Positions 38,056-50,013 of a DNA stretch of 64,000 nt are shown piece after piece. The position numbers and the translations under genes were made by a program. The notes below the pieces were generated by a model. That model searched no databases. It worked only from the letters and a program-made list of their open reading frames with translations, and was not told where the DNA came from. The DNA is from Altererythrobacter sp. XM-24bin4 (GTDB lineage Bacteria; Pseudomonadota; Alphaproteobacteria; Sphingomonadales; Sphingomonadaceae): positions 1,425,387 through 1,489,386 of the forward strand of contig QCWG01000001.1 of NCBI GenBank assembly GCA_003149575.1. Reading direction: 5' to 3'. The first letter of the stretch is position 1. Each line of letters starts with the position of its first letter.

Positions 38056-38862
38056 ATGAAAAGAGAGAAACGCGTGACATTCAAACCCGTTCTTGCTGCC
38101 GCGATGGCTGGCGCAACCTTGCTGACCGCTGCTTGCGCGGGCTCTGGCGGATCGACCAATGAAGACGTGGCCTATGTCGCGCGCGATGTGGAAACGCTTT
38201 ATTCAGAGGCGAAGTCGCGGCTGGATAACGGCAACACGCGGCTTGCAGCGGCGCTGTTTGACGAAACCGAGCGTCAGCACCCCTATTCGCCCTGGGCGCG
38301 CCGCGCGCAGTTGATGAGTGCGTTCAGCTATTACGTGGCGCAGGATTACAACGCGGCAATCTCCAGCGCGCAGCGGTTCCTCTCGATCCACCCGGGCAAC
38401 AAGGATGCGCCTTACGCCTATTACCTGATCGCGCTGTCCTATTACGAGCAGATCAGTGACGTGTCGCGTGACCAGTCAATCACAGAGCAGGCGCGGGTTG
38501 CGCTGCGCGAAGTGGACCGCCGTTTCCCGACCAGCGAATATGCCGCCGATGCGCGGTTGAAGCTGGACCTCGTCAACGATCACCTTGCGGGCAAGGATAT
38601 GGAGATCGGCCGCCATTACCAGCGCAACGGGCAATGGCTGGCGGCGACATTGCGTTTCCAGAACGTGGTCAACGAATATGAGACGACCAGCCACACGCCC
38701 GAAGCGCTCTATCGTCTGACTGAAAGCAGCCTGGCGTTGGGTGTGCCGAGCGAAGCGGTGAAATATGCCGCGGTGCTGGGCACGAACTATCCGGGTAGCA
38801 AGTGGTATGAAAAGGCATTTGATCTGGTGCAGGAATATGCGCCGCACGCCACCGCGAGCTAG
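38056..38862 (+). CDS. bamD: Outer membrane assembly lipoprotein BamD
   Basis: 268 residues from ATG 38056; the frame is open upstream but the signal peptide begins here (MKREKRVTFKPVLAAAMAGA). Lipobox LLTAAC puts the lipidated Cys at about residue 27. The mature part is a chain of TPR-like helices: YSEAKSRLDNGNTRLAAALF, ERQHPYSPWARRAQLMSAF and later HYQRNGQWLAATLRFQNVV. BamD is the essential lipoprotein partner of BamA that recruits unfolded outer-membrane proteins. recN follows after 327 bases. Confidence 0.95.
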   Translation: MKREKRVTFKPVLAAAMAGATLLTAACAGSGGSTNEDVAYVARDVETLYSEAKSRLDNGNTRLAAALFDETERQHPYSPWARRAQLMSAFSYYVAQDYNAAISSAQRFLSIHPGNKDAPYAYYLIALSYYEQISDVSRDQSITEQARVALREVDRRFPTSEYAADARLKLDLVNDHLAGKDMEIGRHYQRNGQWLAATLRFQNVVNEYETTSHTPEALYRLTESSLALGVPSEAVKYAAVLGTNYPGSKWYEKAFDLVQEYAPHATAS

Positions 38863-39189
38863 GCCGAAAAGGCCGCTTCAAGAAATCTGACCGATTTCAT
38901 CCGATTTTTGGAAACCCTGCGCTGCGTTCTGCATTATACGGGTGCGGGCCGGGCCGCTCTGGCAAGATCACCCAATTGATCTTGTGATGTCGGACCGCAT
39001 CGGATTGCCGGTTTCTTCCTGTTACGTTCGGCGCTGCCGACAGCGGAAGAAGCGCAAGCCATGGCAGACCCGGAAGCCAAGGCGGAACCCGCCGAATAAG
39101 GCCGGTCTCTAGTCAACAAGGAAAAATCCACAAGAGGGGCGCGCGCCAAGCGGTGACGCGCCCCTTTTGCTGCGCTAGAGATAGGCGCA
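38863..39189. other. Intergenic region, possible small gene relic
   Basis: 327 bases between bamD and recN. A plus-strand frame ending in TAA at 39097-39099 reads IAGFFLLRSALPTAEEAQ, then an Ala/Glu tail, and looks coding by composition, but a TGA lies upstream near 38975 and no start codon fits. I do not recognise it. A terminator follows at 39135-39168. No RNA gene is evident. Confidence 0.35.
39135..39168 (+). terminator. Intrinsic terminator before recN
   Basis: AGGGGCGCG (39135-39143) pairs with CGCGCCCCT (39157-39165) and is followed by TTT. The T-run is short, but the nine GC-rich pairs make it a likely rho-independent terminator for bamD or for whatever small gene preceded it. Confidence 0.7.
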
Positions 39190-40853
39190 ATGCTCACGCG
39201 ATTATCCATCAGAAACATTGTTCTTATCGAAGCGCTCGATCTGGATTTCGGGAGCGGGCTGGGCGTGCTGACCGGAGAGACAGGCGCGGGCAAGTCAATC
39301 CTGCTTGATGCGTTGGGCCTGGTTCTGGGCGACCGCGCAGATAGTGGCCTCGTGCGCGCAGGGGCAGACAAGGCCAGCGCGACCGCCAGCTTTGAATTCG
39401 CCAAATTGCCGGCTTCTATTGCCGAAACGCTCGACGATGCGGATATCGAATTGGAACCGGGCGAGCCGTTGATCATTCGTCGTCAGTTGAAAGCAGATGG
39501 CGGGAGCAAGGCGTTCGTCAATGACCAGTCGGTTGGTGTGGCGCTGCTGCGTGAGATTGCGGGGGCATTGGTGGAATTGCACGGCCAGCATGACGATCGC
39601 GGATTGGTCAATCCGCGCGGTCATCGGGCTTTGCTCGATCGCTATGCCGGGACCGACGTCGATGGCCTTGCTACCAAATGGCGAGAGTGGCGCGCAGCTG
39701 AAGAGCGGTTGGAGGCTGCACGCGGCCAGGTTGAGCAGGCGAAGCTCGATCAGGATCTGTTGATCGCGCATCTGGCCGAGCTCACGTCGCTAGAGCCGCA
39801 GGCTGGCGAAGAGGCGCGGCTCGCGGAAACACGCGCAACCATGCAAAAGGGTGAGAAGCTTTCCGGCGATCTGGAGGAGCTGCGGCACATCTTGGAAGGA
39901 TCGGATTCGCCGCTTGCAAGTTTGCGGGTTGCGGCGCGCAAGCTTGACCGGATTGGCGGAGAGCATCCCTTGCTGGCCGAAGCCTTGGCGGCACTCGATC
40001 GCGCTGTAATCGAGGCCGGCGAGGCGGAAGACAAATTGGCTGCGGCAGCTGAAGCACTGGTTCACGATCCGCAAGCTTTGGATGAGGCCGAAACCCGGCT
40101 GTTCGAATTGCGCGCGCTGGCCCGCAAGCATCGCTGCGAGGTTGACGAATTACCTGAAAAGATGGGCGAAATGCGCAGCTTCCTGAATGCGATCGAAGGC
40201 GGCGAGGCTGAGCTGGACGCGCTGGAAGATGCCGCGCGTAAAGCGAGCGAAGCTTATGCCACGAAGGCAGAGGCCGTTCACAAGGCGCGATTGGCAGCCG
40301 CGAAGAAGCTGGACAAGGCAGTCGCGGCTGAACTTGCGCCATTGAAACTGGATGCCGCGCGTTTCCTGACCGCGGTGGGCAAATTGCCGGAAGAGAAATG
40401 GGGAGCAGGTGGGATCGACAGCGCCGAATTCCTGATCGCGACCAATCCGGGGGCGGACTTTGCACCGTTGAACAAGATCGCCTCTGGCGGCGAGCTGTCG
40501 CGCTTTATCCTAGCGCTAAAAGTCGCGTTGGCAGAGCAGGGCGGGGCCGCAACGGTGATTTTTGACGAGATTGACCGCGGCGTGGGTGGTGCAGTCGCGA
40601 GCGCGATTGGCGAGCGGCTGGCACGGCTGGCGGATGGCGGACAACTGCTCGCTGTGACACACTCACCACAAGTCGCGGCGCGTGGAGGCACGCACTATCT
40701 GATCGCCAAATCTTCATCCGGCACGGTTACCAAGACCAGCGTCGCGCTGCTCAATGAGGCTGGGCGGCAGGAAGAGATCGCGCGGATGCTTAGCGGCACT
40801 GAAGTTACGCCTGAAGCGCGTGCACAAGCGGATCGTTTGCTGGAGGGTGCGTG

Positions 40854-40854
<1 letters not shown>
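39190..40854 (+). CDS. recN: DNA repair protein RecN
   Basis: 554 residues of the SMC-like family. Walker A LTGETGAGKSILLDAL (about 29-44), the VELHGQHDDRGL motif (about 128), a long helical coiled-coil centre with many Ala, Glu and Arg (about 160-370), signature ASGGELSRFILALK (about 428) and Walker B TVIFDEIDRGVGG (about 455). It works in double-strand-break repair with RecA. Its stop overlaps the start of the next small gene (TGATG), which in turn overlaps ligA, so recN, the small protein and ligA form a tight operon, with the CinA-like gene at the end. Confidence 0.96.
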
Positions 40855-43731
<2,877 letters not shown>

Positions 43732-43849
43732 CAGCTTCATCTTTCTTAGAGTGTTCAATTCGACAAGCAACATTGACCTTGCCAGGCACTTCGTCTTGAT
43801 CTGCGTGTTACCAAAACCAATGCTTTCAGATACCAACAGGGACACTCCA

Positions 43850-46474
43850 ATGACAGGTCGATTTTTAAGTCGGATCGCAATTGTGTTGGCCGCCTTCGCT
43901 TTCACGGCCCCGCCTGCCATGGCGCAGTCCTATCTCGATGGCGATTTCGATGCGTCTGTTCCGACATTGTCTGAAAAGGTTGGCCATGCGCCGGGCACAC
44001 GGATTACCTCCCCCAGCGAAAGCCTGACCTATCTTGAAGCCCTGGTGGAAGCCGCGCCTGATCGCGCCCGGCTGGTGCAATATGCGACCAGTTGGGAAGG
44101 GCGCCCGCTGGTATACGTTGTGATCACCGCTGCTGAAAACATGGCGCGGATCAACGCAATCAAAGCGGATTTGGCCAATGTCGCGGCCGGCCGCCCAAGC
44201 AATGGCGACGCATTGCCGGTCACGTGGCTTGCCTATGGTGTGCATGGCAACGAAGTGACTTCCACCGATGCGGCGCTGATGATGGCTTATCATTTGCTCG
44301 CTTCACAGGGCGATGCGCGGGTGGACCAGATCATGCGCGAAAGCATTGTGATCATCGACCCATCGCAAAACCCCGATGGCCGCGCGCGCTTCGTGCACAA
44401 CTTTCGCGCCGCGCTGGGCCTGACGCCTTTTGGCGATCGGCAGGCGGCCGAGCATGATGAACCATGGCCGAGCGGCCGTTTCAACCACTATCTGTTCGAT
44501 CTGAACCGTGACTGGTTCACGCTGAGCCAACCGGAAACGCGTGGCAAGATCGCGGCCATGCTCGAGTGGAGTCCAGTGGTGGTCAAGGACATCCACGAAA
44601 TGAGCGGCGATGACAGCTATTTCTTCAGCCCCGCAGCTGATCCGTTGAACCCTAATCTCACACCCGCGCAGATCCGCCTGTACGAGCTGATTGGCCGCAA
44701 CAATGCCGCCTGGTTTGACCGCATGGGTGAACCCTACTTCACGCGCGAGGTCTTTGATCTGTTCTACCCCGGCTATGGGGACACATGGAATGCGCATCAG
44801 GGCGCAATTGGGAGTACATACGAGCAAGGATCGCCGCGCGGGCTGGTATGGGAACGACGCGATGGCACGGAACTGACATATGCAGACGGTGTTCGTAATC
44901 ACTTCGTGGCCAGCCTATCCACTGCTGAAGCAGTGGCCAGCAATGCTGATCGTTTCATGAGTGATTATGCGGCTTACCGTGCGGAAAATGCGAATGGTGC
45001 GGCAGGGCGCGGTGCGTACCTGATCGATCTTGCCGAGCGCCGGTGGAATGCAGAGGCGCTGGGCCGCAGGCTGGCCGCGCAAGGGATCAATGTGCTGCGC
45101 CGCGATGGTGCAGCGACGGTATGCGGCAAGAGCTATCCGCAGGGCTATCTGGCTGTGCCGCGTTCTCAACCCGCTGCGCGTCTCGTGCGCAGCCTGCTGG
45201 ATGCAGACACGCCATTGCCGCGTGAATTCGTGATCGAGCAGGAACGCCGCCGCAGCGATGATTTGCCGCATGAATTTTATGACGTCACCGCTTGGTCGGT
45301 TGGCATGATGGCTGGAACGCAAGTGCAACTTTGCGGCTCTGCGGTTGGCGGTGATCCGTTGTCGGCAACGTCTTCGATTGCGCCAGTGGCAGAAGGCAGC
45401 GGCAGCTTTGGCGTTGCTGTGCCCTGGAGCGATAGCGGGCAGGCCCGCCTGGTAGCGCTGGCGCTGCGCGAAGGAGTTGTCGGGCGCGCAACCGATGAAG
45501 CTTTCACCATGGGTTCGCGCACCTTCCCGCGCGGCACCGTGGTATTTAGCAATGCCGCAAATGGCGCGGACAAGATGGCGCGTTTTGCGGAACTCGCGCA
45601 GGAAGTCGGCGCGCATACTGTAGCGCTTGAATCGAGCTGGGTCGAGGATGGCCCCAATTTCGGCAGCGACGCCTTTGTGCGGCTGGACCCGCCCAAGGTT
45701 GCCATCGCCTGGGATGATGGCGTCTCACCGCTGAGCGCAGGCGCGCTGCGTTATGTATTGGAGCAACGCTTGGGCGTGCCGGTGACTCCGATCCGCACAG
45801 CGCAGCTGAGGAATGCGGATCTATCTGACTATGATGTTCTGCTGATCCCCGACGGCTCGCCGGCAGGTGCGCTGGGCGAAAGCGGCGCAAGCACCATCCG
45901 CGAATTCGCGGGCGAAGGCGGCGTAGTGGTCGTGATTGGCGATAGTCTGGACATGCTGGCAAGTGGTGACAGTCCTATGCTGGCGGTCAAACGCGAAGCA
46001 GCGCTAGGGCTGGAGCCGGGCGAAGATGCAGATGCAGGCAGCAGTCTGGCTGAAGCGGTCGAGATCACTAGCGAAGCCGAATATCGCACCGCCATTCGTG
46101 ACGAGAATGCATTGCCAGACACGATGCCCGGCGCGTTGGTGAACACTGTCGCAGACTGCAATCACTTCCTGTCGGCTGGATATGATGGCGGCGCAATCGT
46201 GCTGGCAACGGGTTCACGCATATACACTCCGCTTGACCGAGCGGACGGGGTGAATGTGCTGCGCTTCGCAGCCGCAGATGATTTGGTGGCCAGCGGATAT
46301 GTGTGGGAAGAAAACCGCCGCCAAATGGCTTTCAAACCCTATCTGATGGCGCAACCGACTGGCCGCGGCATGGCGATAGGTTTTGCCCATGATCCGGCTG
46401 AACGCGCTTACCTGGACGGGCTGGATCTGTTGCTGGCCAATGCGGTGATCGTTGCGCCAGCGCGGGTTCGCTAA
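43850..46474 (+). CDS. M14-family zinc carboxypeptidase, exported
   Basis: 874 residues from ATG 43850 (AGGGACACTCC upstream). It has a signal peptide (MTGRFLSRIAIVLAAFAFTAP, cleavage after AMAQ). The M14 catalytic domain (about 35-330) has the zinc motif YGVHGNEVTSTDAA (His and Glu), SQNPDGRARFVHNF and a later His in VVKDIHEMSGDDS. The remaining 500 residues include a class I glutamine-amidotransferase-like Rossmann part (about 640-760, VLLIPDGSPAGAL). Family members in sphingomonads and Bacteroidetes are periplasmic or secreted and lack a known substrate. The stop overlaps the convergent DUF2459 gene by 4 bases. Confidence 0.9.
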   Translation: MTGRFLSRIAIVLAAFAFTAPPAMAQSYLDGDFDASVPTLSEKVGHAPGTRITSPSESLTYLEALVEAAPDRARLVQYATSWEGRPLVYVVITAAENMARINAIKADLANVAAGRPSNGDALPVTWLAYGVHGNEVTSTDAALMMAYHLLASQGDARVDQIMRESIVIIDPSQNPDGRARFVHNFRAALGLTPFGDRQAAEHDEPWPSGRFNHYLFDLNRDWFTLSQPETRGKIAAMLEWSPVVVKDIHEMSGDDSYFFSPAADPLNPNLTPAQIRLYELIGRNNAAWFDRMGEPYFTREVFDLFYPGYGDTWNAHQGAIGSTYEQGSPRGLVWERRDGTELTYADGVRNHFVASLSTAEAVASNADRFMSDYAAYRAENANGAAGRGAYLIDLAERRWNAEALGRRLAAQGINVLRRDGAATVCGKSYPQGYLAVPRSQPAARLVRSLLDADTPLPREFVIEQERRRSDDLPHEFYDVTAWSVGMMAGTQVQLCGSAVGGDPLSATSSIAPVAEGSGSFGVAVPWSDSGQARLVALALREGVVGRATDEAFTMGSRTFPRGTVVFSNAANGADKMARFAELAQEVGAHTVALESSWVEDGPNFGSDAFVRLDPPKVAIAWDDGVSPLSAGALRYVLEQRLGVPVTPIRTAQLRNADLSDYDVLLIPDGSPAGALGESGASTIREFAGEGGVVVVIGDSLDMLASGDSPMLAVKREAALGLEPGEDADAGSSLAEAVEITSEAEYRTAIRDENALPDTMPGALVNTVADCNHFLSAGYDGGAIVLATGSRIYTPLDRADGVNVLRFAAADDLVASGYVWEENRRQMAFKPYLMAQPTGRGMAIGFAHDPAERAYLDGLDLLLANAVIVAPARVR

Positions 46475-47154
46475 TCGCCTTTGGACTCAGGCACCCATTT
46501 CATGACGCCGCCTACCATCGGGGTCCACCATCCGGTTTTGATTCCGGCAGCGGCGAGCGCGTTGCTGACCCATTGGTTGCAGGTATTGCCAAGGTGATAG
46601 GTGCCGGGCGCATCATAAAACACGTCATAATCTGAATAGCCACGATAGACCGTGCGTTCAGACGCATGCAAAATCTCGCGCTCGATAATCGCGATCAGAC
46701 GCGCATATTCTGCATGGCTGATCGTCAGCTGACGATGATCGGGCGAGGGGGCAGGGCGGATGTAGTGGCTGACATGCAGCAAGCCTTCACCGCCCGTTGC
46801 TGCGCCAAAAACTGTTGGCAGAGACAGGTCCCACCAGGTTGGCGTGTTAAGGAACACTTCGCGTTCACCCCAACTCACCGAGACATGCGTGTAGGGACGG
46901 TTCGGCGCGAGCACATCATCCGCGGGAAAATCCGCGCGCCAATCCTTTTGAGCAGAGACTGCAGGCATAACGATAGCGGTGTGCACGCCATTGGTTTCGA
47001 TCATGATCTGGACCCCGGCTGCGGGTTGTTCCCAATCATCATTGCGGGCAATGGAGGAACCGATCCACGCGGTCAGCAGGAAAACAAGTGCAAACGCCGC
47101 CAACACAGCGAGCGGCCAGAGGAGCAAGCGCTTTAGCGTCGTTTGCGCAGCCAT
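46471..47154 (-). CDS. DUF2459 / TIGR02117 family protein
   Basis: 227 residues with an N-terminal membrane anchor (about 8-32, LLLWPLAVLAAFALVFLL). The periplasmic part has IETNGVHTAIVMP (about 52), YTHVSVSWGEREVFL, and a conserved C-terminal Cys in YHLGNTCNQWVSNAL. The pattern (His early, Cys in NTCNxWV) is that of DUF2459/TIGR02117, often near PHA genes in other alphaproteobacteria. A papain-like or NlpC-like hydrolase role has been suggested by the His/Cys pair, but I cannot confirm it. The start overlaps the end of prmA by 22 bases. Confidence 0.85.
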   Translation of the reverse strand: MAAQTTLKRLLLWPLAVLAAFALVFLLTAWIGSSIARNDDWEQPAAGVQIMIETNGVHTAIVMPAVSAQKDWRADFPADDVLAPNRPYTHVSVSWGEREVFLNTPTWWDLSLPTVFGAATGGEGLLHVSHYIRPAPSPDHRQLTISHAEYARLIAIIEREILHASERTVYRGYSDYDVFYDAPGTYHLGNTCNQWVSNALAAAGIKTGWWTPMVGGVMKWVPESKGD

Positions 47155-48032
47155 AGAATGGACCAGTTTCCATTGACGCGGCGCTCGGCGAGACGGAAGC
47201 CCGCTTGGCGATAGGCTCTGCGAACCGCGGGTTCCTGTCGTTCCAGCAAACCGGCCAGCAGGATACTGGCGCCAGGCGTTACAGCGGCTTCAAAATCTGG
47301 TGCGAGTTCCACCAAAGGCGCAGCCAGTATGTTCGCGATCAGGAGATCGTATGGCCCGCGCGCTTCGAGGAGCGGGTCCGCCATCCCGTCAGCGATCACC
47401 ATGGTCAGCTGACCGCGATCTGCGCCGATTGGCAGGCTGTTCAGCTCCGCGTTGTCGGCCACCACGCCTACACACACATCATCGATGTCGGATGCGGTAC
47501 AGAGCGCTCTCGGCCACAAGCGCATGGCAGCGATCGCAAGCAGGCCTGTGCCCGTGCCAATATCGGCGATATTGCGGCTGACTACGCCGCGTTCCTTCAT
47601 TGCGTCCAGCATCTCCAGGCAACCGGCGGTCGTCTCGTGGTGGCCGGTGCCGAACGCCTGGCTGGCTGGGATCTCTATGTTCATTGCGCCATCAGCCGGT
47701 GGATAATCGGATGTATGGACGTAAAAGCGGCCTGCGCGGATCGGTTCGGCCCCTTGCTGGCTCAAAGTGATCCAGTCCTGTTCAGGCAATTTCTCGACAG
47801 TGAAAACCGGCACGTCCCCGTCAAATAGACCGGCTATGTCTGCCTGTTGCGCTTCGCTCGGCTCGTGCGAATACCATGCCTCCAACACCCATTCTTGCGG
47901 GCGATCCTCCACCACTTCGCTGCCTGAAATGACAACTTCCGGGTCCCAATCGTCGATCTCTTCATGATAAAGCAGAGCCGCCTGTATGACAGGCTTTGCT
48001 GCAAAGGCAGAGAGTTTCCAGCTCTCGCTCAC
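47133..48032 (-). CDS. prmA: Ribosomal protein L11 methyltransferase
   Basis: 299 residues from a GTG at 48032 (SESWKLSAFAAKPVIQAALL). The C-terminal methyltransferase has the AdoMet loop NIADIGTGTGLLAIAAMRLW (about 158), CTASDIDDVCVGV and the NILAAPLVELAP motif (about 235). It trimethylates L11. The GTG overlaps the stop of the metallo-beta-lactamase fragment (GTGA), so prmA translation is now coupled to that relic; its native leader may have been lost in the deletion that cut the lactamase. Confidence 0.93.
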   Translation of the reverse strand: MSESWKLSAFAAKPVIQAALLYHEEIDDWDPEVVISGSEVVEDRPQEWVLEAWYSHEPSEAQQADIAGLFDGDVPVFTVEKLPEQDWITLSQQGAEPIRAGRFYVHTSDYPPADGAMNIEIPASQAFGTGHHETTAGCLEMLDAMKERGVVSRNIADIGTGTGLLAIAAMRLWPRALCTASDIDDVCVGVVADNAELNSLPIGADRGQLTMVIADGMADPLLEARGPYDLLIANILAAPLVELAPDFEAAVTPGASILLAGLLERQEPAVRRAYRQAGFRLAERRVNGNWSILWLRKRR

Positions 48033-48412
48033 TCTGCGTTGCCCGCGACATGGTCAAAATGTTCGTGGCTCATCAGGATATAGCCGATGTCGGTCGGGTC
48101 AAAGCCAAGCTTGCGGATGTTTTCCAGGACCGATGGCGCGGCACCCTCTACACCGCTGTCCAAAAGGATATAACCGTCGTCTCCGGTGACCAGAATGGCA
48201 TAGATTCCGCAGGTTCCCACGTAATATGTGTTGCCATGTATCTGGAATGGAGGCGCTGTCTTGTCCCACTCGTCCCATGTCTCGCAGCTTTGAAGGAATG
48301 CGTTCTTACCGACCCCCTCTGCCGGTTGAAGCGTGGCAGTCTCTTCCGCTTGGGTGGGCAAAGCCAGACAACTCGCTGCGAGAAGACATAAGGGAAGTGA
48401 TTTAACGTACAT
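48029..48412 (-). pseudogene. Truncated subclass B3 metallo-beta-lactamase
   Basis: 127 residues from ATG 48412 (MYVKSLPLCLLAASCLALP, a signal peptide ending TQAEE). It has the B3 features NAFLQSCETWDEWDKTAPPF (about 35-55), YYVGTCGIYAILVTGDDGYILLDSG (key words GTCGI and LLDSG) and the zinc motif SHEHFDHVAG (HxHxDH). Two residues later it stops (NAE, TGA). A B3 enzyme needs about 150 more residues with two further zinc ligands, so this is a 5' remnant, cut exactly at the prmA start. It may still be translated and exported but cannot be an active lactamase. Confidence 0.88.
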
Positions 48413-49112
48413 AACTGGCTCCATTGGCGTCGATCACCGCGCCAGTCATGCTTTCCGGGGCATCAAGCGAGCAGAATTCGATAATACGTGCAATTTCAGC
48501 GGGTTCTGCCACACGTCCCAGCGGGATATCGCGCAACAGCTGTTCGCCCCCGCGGCTCTCCAGATAATCGCCCGCCATTGCGGTGTCGGTAAATCCCGGT
48601 GTGATTGCAAAACTCACAATCCGCTGCGCCGCGTAACCGCGCGCAATCGTCTTGTGCATGGCCAGCATCCCGCCTTTCGCCGCTGCATAGTGCCAATGTG
48701 CCGGCGAATCGCCGCGATATCCCGCGCGGCTTGCGACATGCACGATCCGGCCAGGAACTCCGCGATCCAGCCAGTGATTTACGGCAAAGCGACTTAGCTG
48801 TGCCGCAGCGGTCAAGTTGATCCGCAGCGTCTCTTCCCACCCATCCAGCCATTCAATATCGGAAGAATCGAGAGCGGTCGCCTTGAACAGCCCGGCATTG
48901 TTGACCAGCACATCGATATGTCCGTTCGCCCGGTCTAAAGCTTCTTCCCACAATATTTGTGGGGCAGAAGGTTGAGAGAAGTCTGCTGGAATTGTGTTTT
49001 CGTCAGCCGCGCTGGTCGCGTGGCCGATCACCTTTGCCCCGCGCTTTTCCAACGCTTCACGCGCTGCAGCACCGATTCCGCGGCTTGATCCGGTAAGGAG
49101 AATTGCACTCAT
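48402..49112 (-). CDS. Short-chain dehydrogenase/reductase
   Basis: 236 residues from ATG 49112 (MSAILLTGSSRGIGAAAREA). Cofactor motif GSSRGIGAA (about 8-16), NNAGLFKATA (about 76), catalytic Ser in VHVASRAGY (about 130), Tyr and Lys in WHYAAAKGGML (about 145-149), and PGFTDTAMAGDY. Substrate unknown. Its last 11 bases overlap the start of the lactamase fragment. It is divergent from sdhC across 119 bases. Confidence 0.88.
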   Translation of the reverse strand: MSAILLTGSSRGIGAAAREALEKRGAKVIGHATSAADENTIPADFSQPSAPQILWEEALDRANGHIDVLVNNAGLFKATALDSSDIEWLDGWEETLRINLTAAAQLSRFAVNHWLDRGVPGRIVHVASRAGYRGDSPAHWHYAAAKGGMLAMHKTIARGYAAQRIVSFAITPGFTDTAMAGDYLESRGGEQLLRDIPLGRVAEPAEIARIIEFCSLDAPESMTGAVIDANGASYVR

Positions 49113-49231
49113 TCGAACACCTATCTGAAACTTTGCAGCCCAAGTCGAGCGGAACTGGTTGAAAGGCGGGTTGTCACACGCGCTGTGGACGCTAAGTGGA
49201 GTTGCAACAGTGTTTACCGGACGAATTGAAT

Positions 49232-49615
49232 ATGTCGAACAACAGACCGCTCTCACCGCACCTCCAGATCTGGAAATGGGGCCCGCATATGCTGGTTTCC
49301 ATCCTTCACCGGGTTAGTGGAGATGGAATGGCGCTGGTCGGGTTGTTTGTGCTGGTTTGGTGGCTTGGCGCGCTGGCAAGTGGGCCTGCCTATTACGAGA
49401 CTTTCAGCGGGTTGATGGCGAGCATTCCAGGTTTCGTCGTTCTTGTCGGCCTGAGCTGGGCCTTTTTCACACATTTGATGAGCGGGCTTCGCCACTTTGT
49501 GCTCGATATCGGCGCGGGCTATGAGCTCAACACGAACAAGGTGTGGTCGATTGCCTCGCCGCTGATCGCCATCCTCCTGACAGCGGGCTTTTGGGCCCTC
49601 ATCCTAAACAAGTAA
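49232..49615 (+). CDS. sdhC: Succinate dehydrogenase cytochrome b556 subunit
   Basis: 127 residues from ATG 49232. The family signature RPLSPHLQIWKWGPHMLVS and SILHRVSGDGMAL (about 26-38, with Ser/Arg quinone ligands) precede three membrane spans. The heme-ligand His is in the second-helix region near LSWAFFTHLMSGLRHFVLD. It anchors complex II and, with SdhD, binds heme b and reduces ubiquinone. First gene of sdhC-sdhD-sdhA. Confidence 0.95.
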   Translation: MSNNRPLSPHLQIWKWGPHMLVSILHRVSGDGMALVGLFVLVWWLGALASGPAYYETFSGLMASIPGFVVLVGLSWAFFTHLMSGLRHFVLDIGAGYELNTNKVWSIASPLIAILLTAGFWALILNK

Positions 49616-49626
49616 GGCAGCTAGAA

Positions 49627-50013
49627 ATGGCTCACGATACTCCTATCAAGCGCGTGCGCGGGCTGGGCTCGGCGCATCACGGCGCGCATCACTGGCTGGT
49701 ACAACGCTTTACCGCCATCGGCAATCTGGTGCTCAGCATCTGGCTGATCGCCAGCATTATCGGTTTGCCTGATCTGAGCTACGCAACGGTCAGCAAATGG
49801 CTGGCTCAGCCAGTATCCGCGACGGCCATGATCTTGCTCGTTATCAGCACGTTCTGGCACGCGCGCCTTGGCCTGCAAGTTCTGATCGAAGATTATCTCC
49901 ACAACTCCGGCACCAAGTTCGCTGCGCTCGCCGCGCTAAACCTCACCGTCATTGGCGGCGGTGCCTTCGCCATTTTCTCTGTTGCCAGCCTTGCCTTTGG
50001 AGGAGCCGCCTGA
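49627..50013 (+). CDS. sdhD: Succinate dehydrogenase hydrophobic membrane anchor subunit
   Basis: 128 residues from ATG 49627, 11 bases after sdh[21 protein letters not shown] is the SdhD N-terminus. Three spans follow, with the heme His and quinone Tyr/Asp region in [18 protein letters not shown] (about 78-95). Its stop overlaps the sdhA ATG (TGATG). Confidence 0.94.
   Translation: MAHDTPIKRVRGLGSAHHGAHHWLVQRFTAIGNLVLSIWLIASIIGLPDLSYATVSKWLAQPVSATAMILLVISTFWHARLGLQVLIEDYLHNSGTKFAALAALNLTVIGGGAFAIFSVASLAFGGAA

Noticed and set aside
38934-39476. 180-residue open frame on the minus strand over the recN start
   Set aside because: It overlaps recN fully in antisense, has no family resemblance and covers a terminator.
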